From Hemibagrus wyckioides (taxonomy: Eukaryota > Chordata > Actinopteri > Siluriformes > Bagridae), in assembly GCF_019097595.1 (NCBI RefSeq), contig NC_080714.1, positions 7,611,259 through 7,675,258 on the forward strand: 64,000 nucleotides of DNA, given 5' to 3'. A program made the translations under genes and the position numbers. A model generated the notes under the pieces. It was not told where the DNA came from and made no database searches. It was given only the letters and a program-made list of their open reading frames with translations. Positions 50,018 to 60,689 of this stretch are shown in pieces (positions within the stretch are counted from its first letter, which is position 1; each line of letters opens with the position of its first letter).

Positions 50018-52147
50018 GTCTCATGCAGGTGTGGTCTCTGGAGCAGCCAGACTGGCGTTGTAAGATAGACGAGGGCTCAATCGGTCTAGTCTCCTCACGC
50101 TGGAGTCCAGACGGACGTCACATACTCAACACCACCGAGTTTCACGTAAGTGTGAAGTCAGGAGGAGTCTAACGCGTGCCATGTCAACTGTCGCTGCCTC
50201 GTAACCGAGGACCTGAAAATAGCAGGCTGTCGGGTGGACCAGGGCTGGACCTCAAATAACCATCTAACATAGAGCGTTGAGCTATGCCCAGCGCCTGTTC
50301 ACTTTACAGACAAGTCAATGAGGGGGAAAAACCAGGGTGGGATCGTTTATTGGGGTTACTGGTGTTGTACAATTACCACAAGGGGTAAGCATGTGACCTT
50401 TCCTGGAAAATTCCTGGAAAAAACGCTGGAATGCAAGTCTGGACTGAAGGAATCAGAAACAAACTTAGGCCTGGTGTCACTAGCATTGCTTTGGTAGATC
50501 GTAGTGCTTTTTATAATTAAAATTATATTATACAAATTTAGAAACCTCATGATATGTCTCATGATAAACGTCTGACTCATCATTTGTGATAAATACCACT
50601 TTGGAACATCCAAATATCACGAATACCACTTTGGAACATCCAAAGTTCGAATTTCTGTTAGTTTGTATAGTGGTTTAGGTTGCTCCGTGACTTCACACAT
50701 GCCTAACTTCTGTAGCTGTGGGAAGTATCTCCTGATCCAGAGGTGTTTCTGAAATAGCCATGAAAGCTACTCAGGACTGGAACTACATGTGAATCTACAT
50801 CCCTCTATCTCTGCCTGTTAGGATTACATGTGGGATAAGTGCCAGGGCAGGAGATGCCTGCTGCCTGAACTCGACTCCAAGAGTCACTGACAGGTGCTGA
50901 GACACAGAGCAGCTGTGTCTGGGAATGAAAGAGGGGGAACAGAGTTGGGTGTCTATGACATTCTCACTTTCTCTCAGTAGCAATCAAAATTCAGACTTTG
51001 TCTTTCCATTTGTATCTTATGTGACTGTTTATGGTCAGAAAGTAAAATGGGTAGTGTCGATTTGCAGGTAGCAAATCAATGTAGGTTAATATAATGTGTG
51101 TATGTTGGAGGATGGTGAGTCTCTAAGGCAGGCAGGTTTAGTAAAGCTCTGTCATTAACAGTGTTTGCTCAAAGGTGAAAGGTTAAGAGTTTAGTCACTG
51201 GCATTAGGCCGATATCAGCCGACATCACATTCACACTAGAAAAGAATTCATTAAGCTTTAGTTATAAGGTGGTTTGCATGTTTGCATGGTGGCTTGGACT
51301 GTGGTCTCATGATAGTGATAAACAGGATGCTGACATGTTTGGGAACTGCTGTGTGGCATTACAGCAGGCAGTGTTTTTTTCTGCCCCCTTGTAGAGTTCA
51401 TTTGTAGACAGATGAAGATACCTGTTTTTTTTTTTTATTAAGGTTCTTCTGTGGGGCATCTGATTTGGAAAGTACAGTGAAAATACAGTGAAACTAAGTA
51501 ACTGTGTTTGTCTGAATTTGTCTGAATTAATTTGACCTAACACACAGGAAAATATACAGAGAATATTAAGATTGGGGAATTGGGTACAGGTGAGCAGAAA
51601 TAGAGACGGACCGAGTATGTTAGTGAGGATGAGGTGGAGACTGATAATGAAACAGGAACTAAAACAAAAATGAAACACTTGTTGCCATGGAAACTACAGT
51701 GCAACTCAAGGAAGGTGAGCTAGCTTGTGATGATCACGCCAATGCCATGGTTTATCCTAACAGTCACAGAAAACCTCCACTTGAACCAGATTCATTTACA
51801 TTTCTAGCATATGGCAGATGCCCTTATCCGGAGCAACATTGTTGTCGCTCTTTCTTTTTTTCTTTTTTTTTAATTTATACAGCCTAGCAGTTGAGGGTTA
51901 GGGTCTTGCTCAGCAGTGGCAGCTTGGAGGACCTGGGATTCCTACTTAGAAACCTCCGATCAGCAGCCCAACACCTTAACCACTAAGCTACCACATCCCC
52001 TGAGTGATCATAGTATCCACAACTTTAAATATTGTATTGAGCAATGCAAACAGCAAACTGACGGGTATGGAAAAATGATTTTCCCTGAACTTTTAATATC
52101 AGACCATGGTTCTGTTGTTTTTCTCTTGGATCTGTATGTATTATTTT

Positions 52148-52179
<32 letters not shown>

Positions 52180-55100
52180 AAGGAGCAGCTCCGGCTTGGA
52201 GACACCATGACTATGAGCTAACTAACACTTTGTCCCTGGTGTAGTGATCCAAGTGTTTGCTGAGTGTTGTAAGTGGCTCTTGAAAGAAGAAACCCAAGGG
52301 CAATGGTGAATAGTATACCTTTCAAATGATGCCACATTGTTTGGGATCCTACCAACAACGCTTGTGCCATCATTAAACTATTGTGGCTGCTCAGAGTCTC
52401 GGTTTTCTAATAGCCCACAGTCAAAATGCTGAGCATTAGACAGGGCCAAAATCCCCAGGCTGGCAGGGGTGGCATCTCCTGCCCCTGTAGCAAGTCTGGC
52501 CGGCTGTATCGGATACAAGTGAGAATCAAATGTGTAACAGGAGCATTGGCACTGTATCGTTTTAAAGATGTTTTCTGATGTGGAATTCCCTGGCTTAATC
52601 CTCTGCTGACAGGCAGGTCTATGTAAAGATTCTTGCAAATGCCACTGCAACTACTTGCATACAAAGGGGTTTTCCCACTGTGAATCATATCGATTCCTTT
52701 CATTTCCAAATAGGTTCTGCAGGGTATGTGTAAATGTTTTAGTTGCGCTGTCTGTGTTGTCTTTGCACTGAAAGCTTTATTGTTTCACTCACTTTCCCAT
52801 TGTGGGTTAACTGTGTATTTGGGTCTTGCATCAGCAGAAATCGATGATGTTCTAGTTTTTTTAAACAGCCATTGGTGTAGCACTTTTGTTTTCTTGTGGC
52901 AGCACAAGGAGCTGCAGCTGTCACGCTACCGAATATTCCCCTGAGGTTCCAGACATTGTGGTGACACGTGTCTGCCTTGGCTGGATCACTGAACCCCTGA
53001 ACACGCTAGCCTCACCAGCTCCACACGCCTCCAGCTTGTGAGAATCATCTCCCACCTTCCTCTCCACTGTCCTAGAGTTTTATATTTCAGTTATGCCGGG
53101 CCTATCTCTTTTTTACACCAGACCCCATATAACCTACTCTGTGTAGCAGACATGATGAGAGGCGGCATCGCTTCGAGTGATCACCCTGTGTAGATGCTGG
53201 TCTGCATAGAACTGAGACGTCTGATGCAGCTGTAGGGCTTTGATCAATCCATTCAGGGCTGAAGACAGATAGTTATGAGACAGGGAGCAGCTGATGCACC
53301 TCAGTGTCCTCCTAGAGCTCGAGTTCACCAGAGGACACAGCAGGGGAGCACAGAGAGCATCCTCTTTTGTAGGGCTCAGTTTGATGTACTTGTTTCATGT
53401 TTGTTAGACATGTTTCAGGAAGAGCTTAAGAATGTTAACTCCTTTGGCTGCACAGTGGCTTTGGCACTCTTGGTTAAAGGAAAATCTTTCAGTTTTGTCG
53501 TGAACTCACACTAGATTATAAAACTTGCTTGTAAAATAATATGAGAGCGTTGCACTTTATAGGCCTATAGACCACATACTGATTTAATGGTTTAATTACA
53601 GCCAACAGAACACTGGCTGATTTTACAGTACATATACACACAAGGTATTTGGCTGATGTCCTTTTTCAGGGCAACTCTTTTGAAGAATGCTATAGAGTAA
53701 TAGTGGTTAACAGCTCTACTTAAAAGCAGAAATATAATGCATGCACAATGGTGCCATATATTGTTAATATCCTGGTGCAGTTTCAACTGTGACTCCATTT
53801 GTCTAGTCCAAATATGAGTGAAATTACTTTAAGTTAATTTTATAGTTGGTCAGATTCAGTTTCATGAAAAAAAGAAAAGAAAAATCACTTTCTGAGGGTC
53901 ATTTCAGGGAAGAATCATGCTCTCATTTCCTCATTTCATGCATTTGTCAATGAATGAAAAAAAGTCTTTATTTAAAAATGAAACCATATAAATGATATTG
54001 ATATAAATTTATATTAGGGGTGTTATGGTTTACAATATTAATCAAGTATATGGTATATATCCACCACTGACAAATCTATTCCTTCTTATTACTAATTTTA
54101 TGCCTGAAAGGCCTTTATAATATACACTATATTGCCAAAAGTATTCGCTCACCCATCCAAATAATCAGAATCAGGTGTTCCAATCACTTCCATGGCCACA
54201 GGTGTATAAAATCAAGCACCTAGGCATGCAGACTGTTTTTACAAACATTTGTGAAAGAATGGATCGCTCTCAGGAGCTCAGTGAATTCCAGCGTGGAACT
54301 GTGATAGGATGCCACCTGTGCAACAAATCCAGTCGTGAAATTTCCTCGCTCCTAAATATTCCACAGTCAACTGTCAGCTGTATTATAAGAACGTGGAAGT
54401 GTTTGGGAACGACAGCAACTCAGCCACGAAGGGGTAGGCCACGTAAACTGACGGAGCGGGGTCAGCGGATGCTGAGGCGCATAGTGCGAAGAGGTCGCCA
54501 ACTTTCTGCAGAGTCAATCGCTACAGACCTCCAAACTTCATGTGGCCTTCAGATTAGCTCAAGAACAGTGCCCAGAGAGCTTCATGGAATGGGTTTCCAT
54601 GGCCAAGCAGCTGCATCCAAGCCATACATCACCAAGTGCAATGCAAAGTGTCGGATGCAGTGGTGTAAAGCACGCCGCCACTGGACTCTAGAGCAGTGGA
54701 GACGCGTTCTCTGGAGTGACGAATCACGCTTCTCCATCTGGCAATCTGATGGACGAGTCTGGGTTTGGCGGTTGCCAGGAGAACGGTACTTGTCTGACTG
54801 CATTGTGCCAAGTGTAAAGTTTGGTGGAGGGGGGATTATGGTGTGGGGTTGTTTTTCAGGAGCTGGGCTTGGCCCCTTAGTTCCAGTGAAAGGAACTCTG
54901 AATGCTTCAGCATACCAAGACATTTTGGACAATTCCATGCTCCCAACTTTGTGGGAACAGTTTGGCGCTGGCCCCTTCCTCTTCCAACATGACTGTGCAC
55001 CAGTGACCAAAGCAAGGTCCATAAAGACATGGATGACAGAGTCTGGTGTGGATGAACTTGACTGGCCTGCACAGAGTCCTGACCTCAACCCGATAGAACA

Positions 55101-58100
55101 CCTTTGGGATGAATTAGAGCGGAGACTGAGAGCCAGGCCTTCTCGTCCAACATCAGTGTGTGACCTCACAAATGCGCTTCTAGAAGAATGGTCAAAAATT
55201 CCCATAAACACACTCCTAAACCTTGTGGACAGCCTTCCCAGAAGAGTTGAAGCTGTTATAGCTGCAAAGGGTGGACCGACGTCATATTGAACCCTATGGA
55301 TTAGGAATGGGATGTCACTTAAGTTCATATGCGAGTCAAGGCAGGTGAGCGAATACTTTTGGCAATATAGTGTATTTCAGACCGGAAGGAAACTATTGTG
55401 GAAAAACTTTTTCAGATGTTTGACCTTGAACCTGTTTGAATCAATTACAAAAGCTAATCAGTTCATCTGCATCTCCATTCTACCGAAGGTTAAACCACTC
55501 ATTCTTGAAATATCACAGTATGGTGGCAGCATCATGCTTAAGGGCTGCTTTATTGAGCAAGAGCTAGGGCTTTCATCGAGGTACAAATCCCAGTCAGTTA
55601 CCAGTGTGTCTGCTAGTAAGCTGAAGATGAAATGGAATTTCACCTTTCGGCATGACAGAGGCTCAAATTGTACATCTAAATAAAGCATGAACAAGTTTAA
55701 CAAAAAGAAGATCTATGTTTTTAAATGACCAGAACTGAATCCTACTAAAATCTTTGGTGACCCGAAGCGGGCTGTGTACCTTACAATATTTTGGAAAAAT
55801 ATTGCCAAGTCAAGATGTACCATGCTGATAGAGTGTAATGAGGTGTAATGGTATCAAAAGGTGATTAACAGAGTATTTATGGGTATGCCTACTTATGCAA
55901 CTAGGTTATTGTATGTTTCTCTACCCCCCCCCCCCTTCTTCCCTAAAACGTTTCTCATTGTGTTTTACTTAATTTTGTATATTGGAAAAATTTTGACATG
56001 ATTAATCTTGGATACATTTTTTTTACATCACAAAAAAACTGTCACTTAAACAGTAGCAGAACATAAGCAATATAAAATAGTTGTTGGTGTTGAATATGGA
56101 CTTTTCTTTTTATCCTTACAGTTAAGAATCACTGTCTGGTCTCTTTGCAACAAATCCGTCTCCTATATCAAGTACCCTAAAGCCTGCCAGAAAGGTGAGA
56201 GTGTGAGAATAAAAAGTAGCTCAGACAAAGTGGAAAAAGCTTTAGAAATTTACAGACTAAAACATCCCAACACCACCAACTATCTTCTCATCATTAGGAA
56301 TGGACTTCAGTGCAGACGGACACTACATGGCTCTAGCTGAGCGACGAGACTGCAAAGATTACATTAGCATATTTGTGTGTGATGACTGGCATCTTCTCAG
56401 GGTGAGCATTTTTTTTTTTTTTTCCCAAAGTACAGTCCACTTACTGTGAGATTCAGGAGCTTCAGGGTCCTAGATTGTGTCCCTGTGTAATTTTGAGTTT
56501 AACATTTCTGTTGAAAAGAGAAGATGTTAAACAGGCAACTGGCAGGATGAAACCTTTGTGTTATCTGATGAACATGTCATACTCAGATGATTATTAATTC
56601 GGAGTATTATGCTTTTTTACTTCTTGTGAATGTACTGCAGCATTTTGAGACAGAAACACAGGACCTAGCAGGGGTGGAGTGGTCTCCTAACGGCTGTGTC
56701 CTTGCAGCGTGGGACGCCTGTCTTGAGGTGTGCATCCATCTCACAGGATTAATGAGGAAAATACATGTGAACATAATTATCTAATTATTTAATTATCTAA
56801 TATTCGCACATTCCTCTAGTACAAAATGCTGCTGTATTCCCTGGATGGGCGTCTGCTATCAACATACAGTGCTTATGAATGGTCACTGGGCATTAAATCA
56901 GTCGCTTGGAGTCCCAGTAGCCAGTTTCTGGCCATCGGCAGCTACGATGAGAAGGTACAACCTTTACATAAGCACAACCTGCTTTTAGTTTCTGATATTA
57001 AAATTACGCTGCTAACGTTCAGTTCAGTAGGAATCCTACATCATAGGGATTGATCAAGAATGTGGATTGTCTGACAGGAAATCAATTTATATGTAATTTA
57101 TACATTCAAGTTCTACTTTTAGTACAAACCAGCTGTTATGCTATGGCTGTTTTCCATTAGGTTCGGATCCTGAACCACATCACCTGGAAGAAACTCGTGG
57201 AGTTCGACCATCCAGCTACAATCACTAACTCCAAAGTTGTAGGCATTTATTCCAGTTTTTGCCCAGTTTCTAGAGCAACTTCATATACTTTTTTAGTTTT
57301 TCTTTTGTCATGTATTTACATGACTTATATAGAAAGATGGCTGAGACATGGTGGTGTGTGTATGCACAAAGCTCGACAGCTGTTTGTCTGAGGATTTGTT
57401 TTTGTTATTAGGTTGTGTACAAAGAGGTGGAGAAAAAGCCCGTTGTTGGCATCGAGGATTTGTCCAATCATCAGATCACCATGACAAATTCCCTATTCAA
57501 CACACAGAGCAAATGTAAGGCCTGTAAATGTTTTCATCATCCAAGTGTGCATGAAACAGTGGATCTCTGATAACATTGCTTTGTATTGATCATGTAGGAA
57601 AGAACAGAAAAATAGATAGACAATAAAAAAAAAACAAAATAAAAATCTTTGTGAAGAAATATGATAATTCAAAATCAATTTTCATGTACATCATTTCATT
57701 ATAAAACAGACCATAAATTTGAATGTTTATAATCATGATCATATTTATTTCAATGTTTAGCTATTACATTACCTCAAGTAACTGTCTGCTTTGGTTTATA
57801 TTAGGTCTTGTTTCAGTTATCTTGCTGATGAGCACTATTGGTGTGTGTGGGTGAATGTGTATGCTAATATTGCGTGTTATGCAGACAGTTGTGTTTGAGT
57901 GGAGCCTGAGGCTGGAAGGCTCAGCATGGTGACAGGGCCATTACGAATTCCAGCAGGCAGCAAAGTTGACCAACTATTTCTGTAGGCAGACCATTGACTG
58001 AGCTCTGAGAATGCCCCCATATAAATCTTACCACTGAAAACATGGTGCCTAGTGTCATGTTTTGACACAAGATCTCTTCCTTAAGCCTTTGCCTCTGCTC

Positions 58101-59461
58101 CTAAAAACATGAAACCACCCACGCTGACAGTCACACTTTGCCTTAGAGGTTTGCGGGGCTCAAATTCAGTGATTTGTTCCTGGCAACAGATGTTACACTG
58201 CACTTCCAGGGATGTGTTCACAGCAATTTGACATCCCACACTCAAGCTGATGTACACTATACTGTGGATACACTGAAATATCACTGAGTTTATTCAAATA
58301 TCTTAAGGAAATGAGTGGTGCTGGTGTAAGACTTTGCTAGAAATTGATTGAGAGATTGGGCTTGAGATTTTTCTATTCAACTTGATCATTACTTTTTATT
58401 TCAGATGAGATTGCTCCACTGCCAGTCCAGGTGTCGGTGGTGAAGCCTGATCCAGATCGTGCCAACCCCAAAATCGGAATCTCTACTCTTGCTTTCAGTG
58501 CAGACAACCGTTACCTTGCCACAAAAAATGGTAATAATCAAACTGTTGATATTCTGTAATTGGTATTTATATAGTTTGTTAGGGTCAAGGGTAAATCCAG
58601 AAGCTTCTTTCACATACGGTATGCCATAGCTACTTCCTGATGAGTGCCCCCTGCCCCATTTGGCATCACTACCAGTCATGAGAAGCATTACCGGCTGCCC
58701 GCTGAGTCTGGTATTTAGAGACATTTGCTGCTTTTAGCTGCTGTGTAATTCCCCTTTATTCTATCCACTAAGCTTTATTCTTGCGAGTGCAAACTCCCTG
58801 ACAAGTGTGTCTTCCTGTTTGGCTTGGCACTGGGGTGTTAATCATCATTAAGTACTCTGATGAGTAGTAATGCCACTGTGTTGGCTGACGCTGTGCCAAC
58901 CGCGTGTCTCAGACAGCATGGCGCAGTGTGTGTGGCTGTGGGACATGCAGAGACTCAGCCTGCAGGCTGTGCTGGAACACACTTCAGCTGTGCGCTGCTT
59001 CGCCTGGGACCCGCGCTGGCCACGCCTGGCACTCTGCACCGGAAACGCCAAACTCTATCTGTGGTCCCCCGCCGGCTGTGTTTCCGTCAAAGTGGAAGTG
59101 GAAGGTGTAGGTAGGTGCAAGCTTCTATATATATTTATACCACTTCAACATGGATTATTACAATAACACCACGACTTGAGTTGGTTTCTTCCTCATATAT
59201 GGCAGCAGTTTAAAGCAGGACAAGTCAGATTGTATGTCTTTTATAATGCTGAACAGAATAGAAGAGGTTTTACAAAAAGTTGAATTTATATTAGACCTTA
59301 TCTTTTCCTCCTCACTTGCCCTGATGGTTCTGTGACAATCTCTGTGTAACTCAGGTTTACAGGTGCAGTCACTGTTCTGGCACTGCGATGGAGAATCTCT
59401 GATCCTGTTGGGGAAAGATCAGCTGTGTGTCTGTTACATGGCCACAGATGAGGAGAAGTGA
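49250..59461 (+). CDS. wrap73: WRAP73 (WDR8), centrosomal WD40-repeat protein (complete, 12 coding exons)
   Basis: Coding exons: 49250-49318, 49521-49673, 50029-50145, 56122-56194, 56298-56401, 56641-56727, 56820-56954, 57161-57238, 57412-57514, 58405-58530, 58913-59110 and 59355-59461. Every junction is GT/AG and in phase; the sum is 1350 nt, 449 residues plus TGA (human about 460). The start [10 protein letters not shown] matches the family, followed by KLSPDGKYL. Conserved blocks are [83 protein letters not shown] and WSPAGCVSV. These are WD40 blades, with WSPDG and WSPSS signatures at strand ends. WRAP73 acts with SSX2IP at centrosomes, in spindle anchoring and ciliogenesis by established knowledge. 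The central region (about residues 306-330) and the C-terminal tail diverge most from human. It is divergent from TP73. The fourth coding intron (50146-56121) is swollen by transposons. Confidence 0.97.
49986..50017 (+). repeat. (TC)n microsatellite serving as WRAP73 polypyrimidine tract
   Basis: The CT array ends about 11 nt before the acceptor at 50028. It therefore forms the pyrimidine tract of the exon beginning VWSLEQP. Confidence 0.92.
50146..54122. other. WRAP73 long intron, left part
   Basis: About 4 kb without coding exons. A SINE-like repeat is at 51791-52000 and a TATT run at about 52146-52178. Higher-complexity patches of unknown origin lie at about 52380-52700 and 52890-53345; neither shows recognisable protein similarity, and both may be old repeats. 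Confidence 0.5.
51791..52000 (-). repeat. SINE-like fish repeat, reverse orientation
   Basis: Reads GCATATGGCAGATGCCCTTA near the left and GCAGCCCAACACCTTAACCA near the right. This is the reverse complement of a high-copy fish repeat that ends ...gggcatctgcca and carries ...cagcagtggcagcttgg... It is the best preserved copy of the family in the window. Confidence 0.6.
54125..55372 (+). mobile_element. Apparently intact Tc1/mariner transposon (1248 bp)
   Basis: The two ends are perfect 29-bp inverted repeats (54125-54153 and 55344-55372), starting CACTATATTGCC. Each end is flanked by TA (54123-54124 and 55373-55374), the duplicated Tc1 target. A single uninterrupted transposase frame lies inside. 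It sits in the long WRAP73 intron in the same direction as the host gene. Perfect terminal repeats and an unbroken frame imply recent insertion. Confidence 0.95.
54259..55290 (+). CDS. Tc1-family DD34E transposase, intact (343 aa)
   Basis: Starts at the ATG giving [17 protein letters not shown], the usual Tc1 start. An ATG 28 codons upstream is in frame but runs through the 5' noncoding part, so it is not preferred. The N-terminus has two helix-turn-helix units (about 7-50 and 65-120) separated by a GRPRK AT-hook-like linker at about 59-63. The catalytic triad is D154 (WSDESRF), D245 (QHDCAP) and E280 ([10 protein letters not shown]). D245 and E280 are separated by exactly 34 residues. It ends AAKGGPTSY, typical for the family, and TGA is at 55288-55290. 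It binds the element's ends and cuts and pastes it into TA sites. All key residues are present. Confidence 0.96.
   Translation: MDRSQELSEFQRGTVIGCHLCNKSSREISSLLNIPQSTVSCIIRTWKCLGTTATQPRRGRPRKLTERGQRMLRRIVRRGRQLSAESIATDLQTSCGLQISSRTVPRELHGMGFHGQAAASKPYITKCNAKCRMQWCKARRHWTLEQWRRVLWSDESRFSIWQSDGRVWVWRLPGERYLSDCIVPSVKFGGGGIMVWGCFSGAGLGPLVPVKGTLNASAYQDILDNSMLPTLWEQFGAGPFLFQHDCAPVTKARSIKTWMTESGVDELDWPAQSPDLNPIEHLWDELERRLRARPSRPTSVCDLTNALLEEWSKIPINTLLNLVDSLPRRVEAVIAAKGGPTSY
55375..55930 (+). mobile_element. Relic of a second Tc1-like family
   Basis: Immediately right of the intact element. Frames show [11 protein letters not shown] (about 55519-55551) and, after stops and frame changes, WNFTFRHD, then [12 protein letters not shown] near 55800-55830 and TYATRLLY near 55890. 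They are in the order of a fish Tc1-like transposase C-terminal half. It is heavily mutated, with no intact ends found and its 5' half missing. Confidence 0.6.
57515..58404. other. WRAP73 intron between exons 57412-57514 and 58405-58530
   Basis: About 890 bp. The left part is AT-rich. A higher-complexity patch (about 57880-58270) shows no recognised coding or repeat identity. Confidence 0.4.
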
Positions 59462-59761
59462 GTGCCAAGGAAAAGCCAATGGCTAAACTACACTAGCACC
59501 AGCGTTGACATCTTCCATTTTAATTTGATGTGTTTTAAAAAATCTCTGCTATGAGGTGGACTTAACACCAAGATACAGTTAAAAGCTGATAATCGCCTGT
59601 GTTATGAATGTAGAAGTCAGCACATAGAACAGCGTTGGCAAAAATCAGAACATTCCCTATAGGATGGTTTTGTTTTTGTTTTTTTTTAGCTTTCTGGCTT
59701 AGACAAAAAAATCATTAGATCTTATAGTATTATGGTCATATTTAAGTATTTTCAATCAAAT

Positions 59762-59990
59762 TCCCATCTCCAGGGCTCTCAAGTGGCACAATAGTTTGTT
59801 CTATTGTCAGATCATGAGTTCCAATACTATTCAATTGGCAATGCTCTCTGGGTGGGAGGGATGTTATAGGCTGCCATTAGCCAATCATAGGTGTCTATGA
59901 GCTCACATATGTGGACGAGGGCAGATGGGGCTTTTCTCCGAGTGTGTTATGGGAAGCATGCTTAGGTAGCTGTTCCTTGTTTAGGGGAAA
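59762..59990 (+). repeat. SINE-like repeat, tRNA-like head
   Basis: Has CTCTCAAGTGGCACAATAG and CTGGGTGGGAGGGATGTTAT, reminiscent of a fish SINE with a gtggcgcagcggt head. Diverged; family assignment is uncertain. Confidence 0.35.
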
Positions 59991-60640
59991 GATGGCTAGT
60001 GGGTTGGAATTAGCTCATAATAGAAGCCTAAAAGTGTCAAATATTTAAAACACACAAACTTCACATTATCTTAAAAGAGCTTAGAACAACAGAGACAGGA
60101 GAGATATTTTACTTTCTGTACGTATGCACTATACTTCATTTCTGATCAGACGCCACACATTCCTTCTACCGATAAATGATTCCCAGGATTATTCCTTTCA
60201 GTTACAAGTGTTGAAGACGTTTACAATGAATCCCTGGTCGACTGTATGAAGGGCAGAGTACAGTGCAAATAAGGGCTGGAGTTTTATGTAGAAACATAGC
60301 ACTGCTGTGATCGACAGCCGCTGTACCTCAGGACCACAGGATTTTAATGCTGGAACACAAATACGCCAAATCACACTGCACAGGCTGAAGCTGTTCATAC
60401 TGGAATGTTCAGCATTGTCTGGTTTATTTGTTATTTTATTTATAACTCCAAATATTCATGAAGTAAGCGCATTAATATGTAGAAACCGACTGTGTGATAT
60501 AGCTAGCATGTTGCTCTCAATTCCGTTATAAATGTGAACTTTATAGGGAAAAGGCTTTATAGGGACAGTGTTTTGTCTGATGTAGGAGAGATTTTTGTAT
60601 CTGTAGAGTTTAGGATTATTTTTATAGGCTCAGAATTTCT

Positions 60641-60646
60641 AATAAA
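60641..60646 (+). terminator. Poly(A) signal, plus strand (WRAP73)
   Basis: AATAAA followed by GT and a run of T, the expected downstream element. Confidence 0.55.
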
Positions 60647-60689
60647 GTTTTTTTTTTCTACAAATCCGCCGGAATGTTTTGGACTGAAT

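Larger units (their letters stand above)
59462..60665 (+). other. wrap73: Probable WRAP73 3'UTR
   Basis: From the TGA at 59459-59461 to AATAAA at 60641-60646, followed at once by a T-rich stretch. About 1.2 kb, longer than I would expect. A SINE-like insert (about 59762-59990) may account for part. Earlier weak poly(A) sites cannot be excluded. Confidence 0.4.

Noticed and set aside
54175..54258. Upstream in-frame ATG extending the transposase by 28 residues
   Set aside because: The extension covers noncoding sequence after the terminal repeat, and Tc1 transposases start near [17 protein letters not shown] sequences.
54582..55328. A 248-codon minus-strand open frame across the transposon
   Set aside because: It is antisense to the intact transposase, has no family features, and is explained by codon-strand symmetry of the plus-strand gene.
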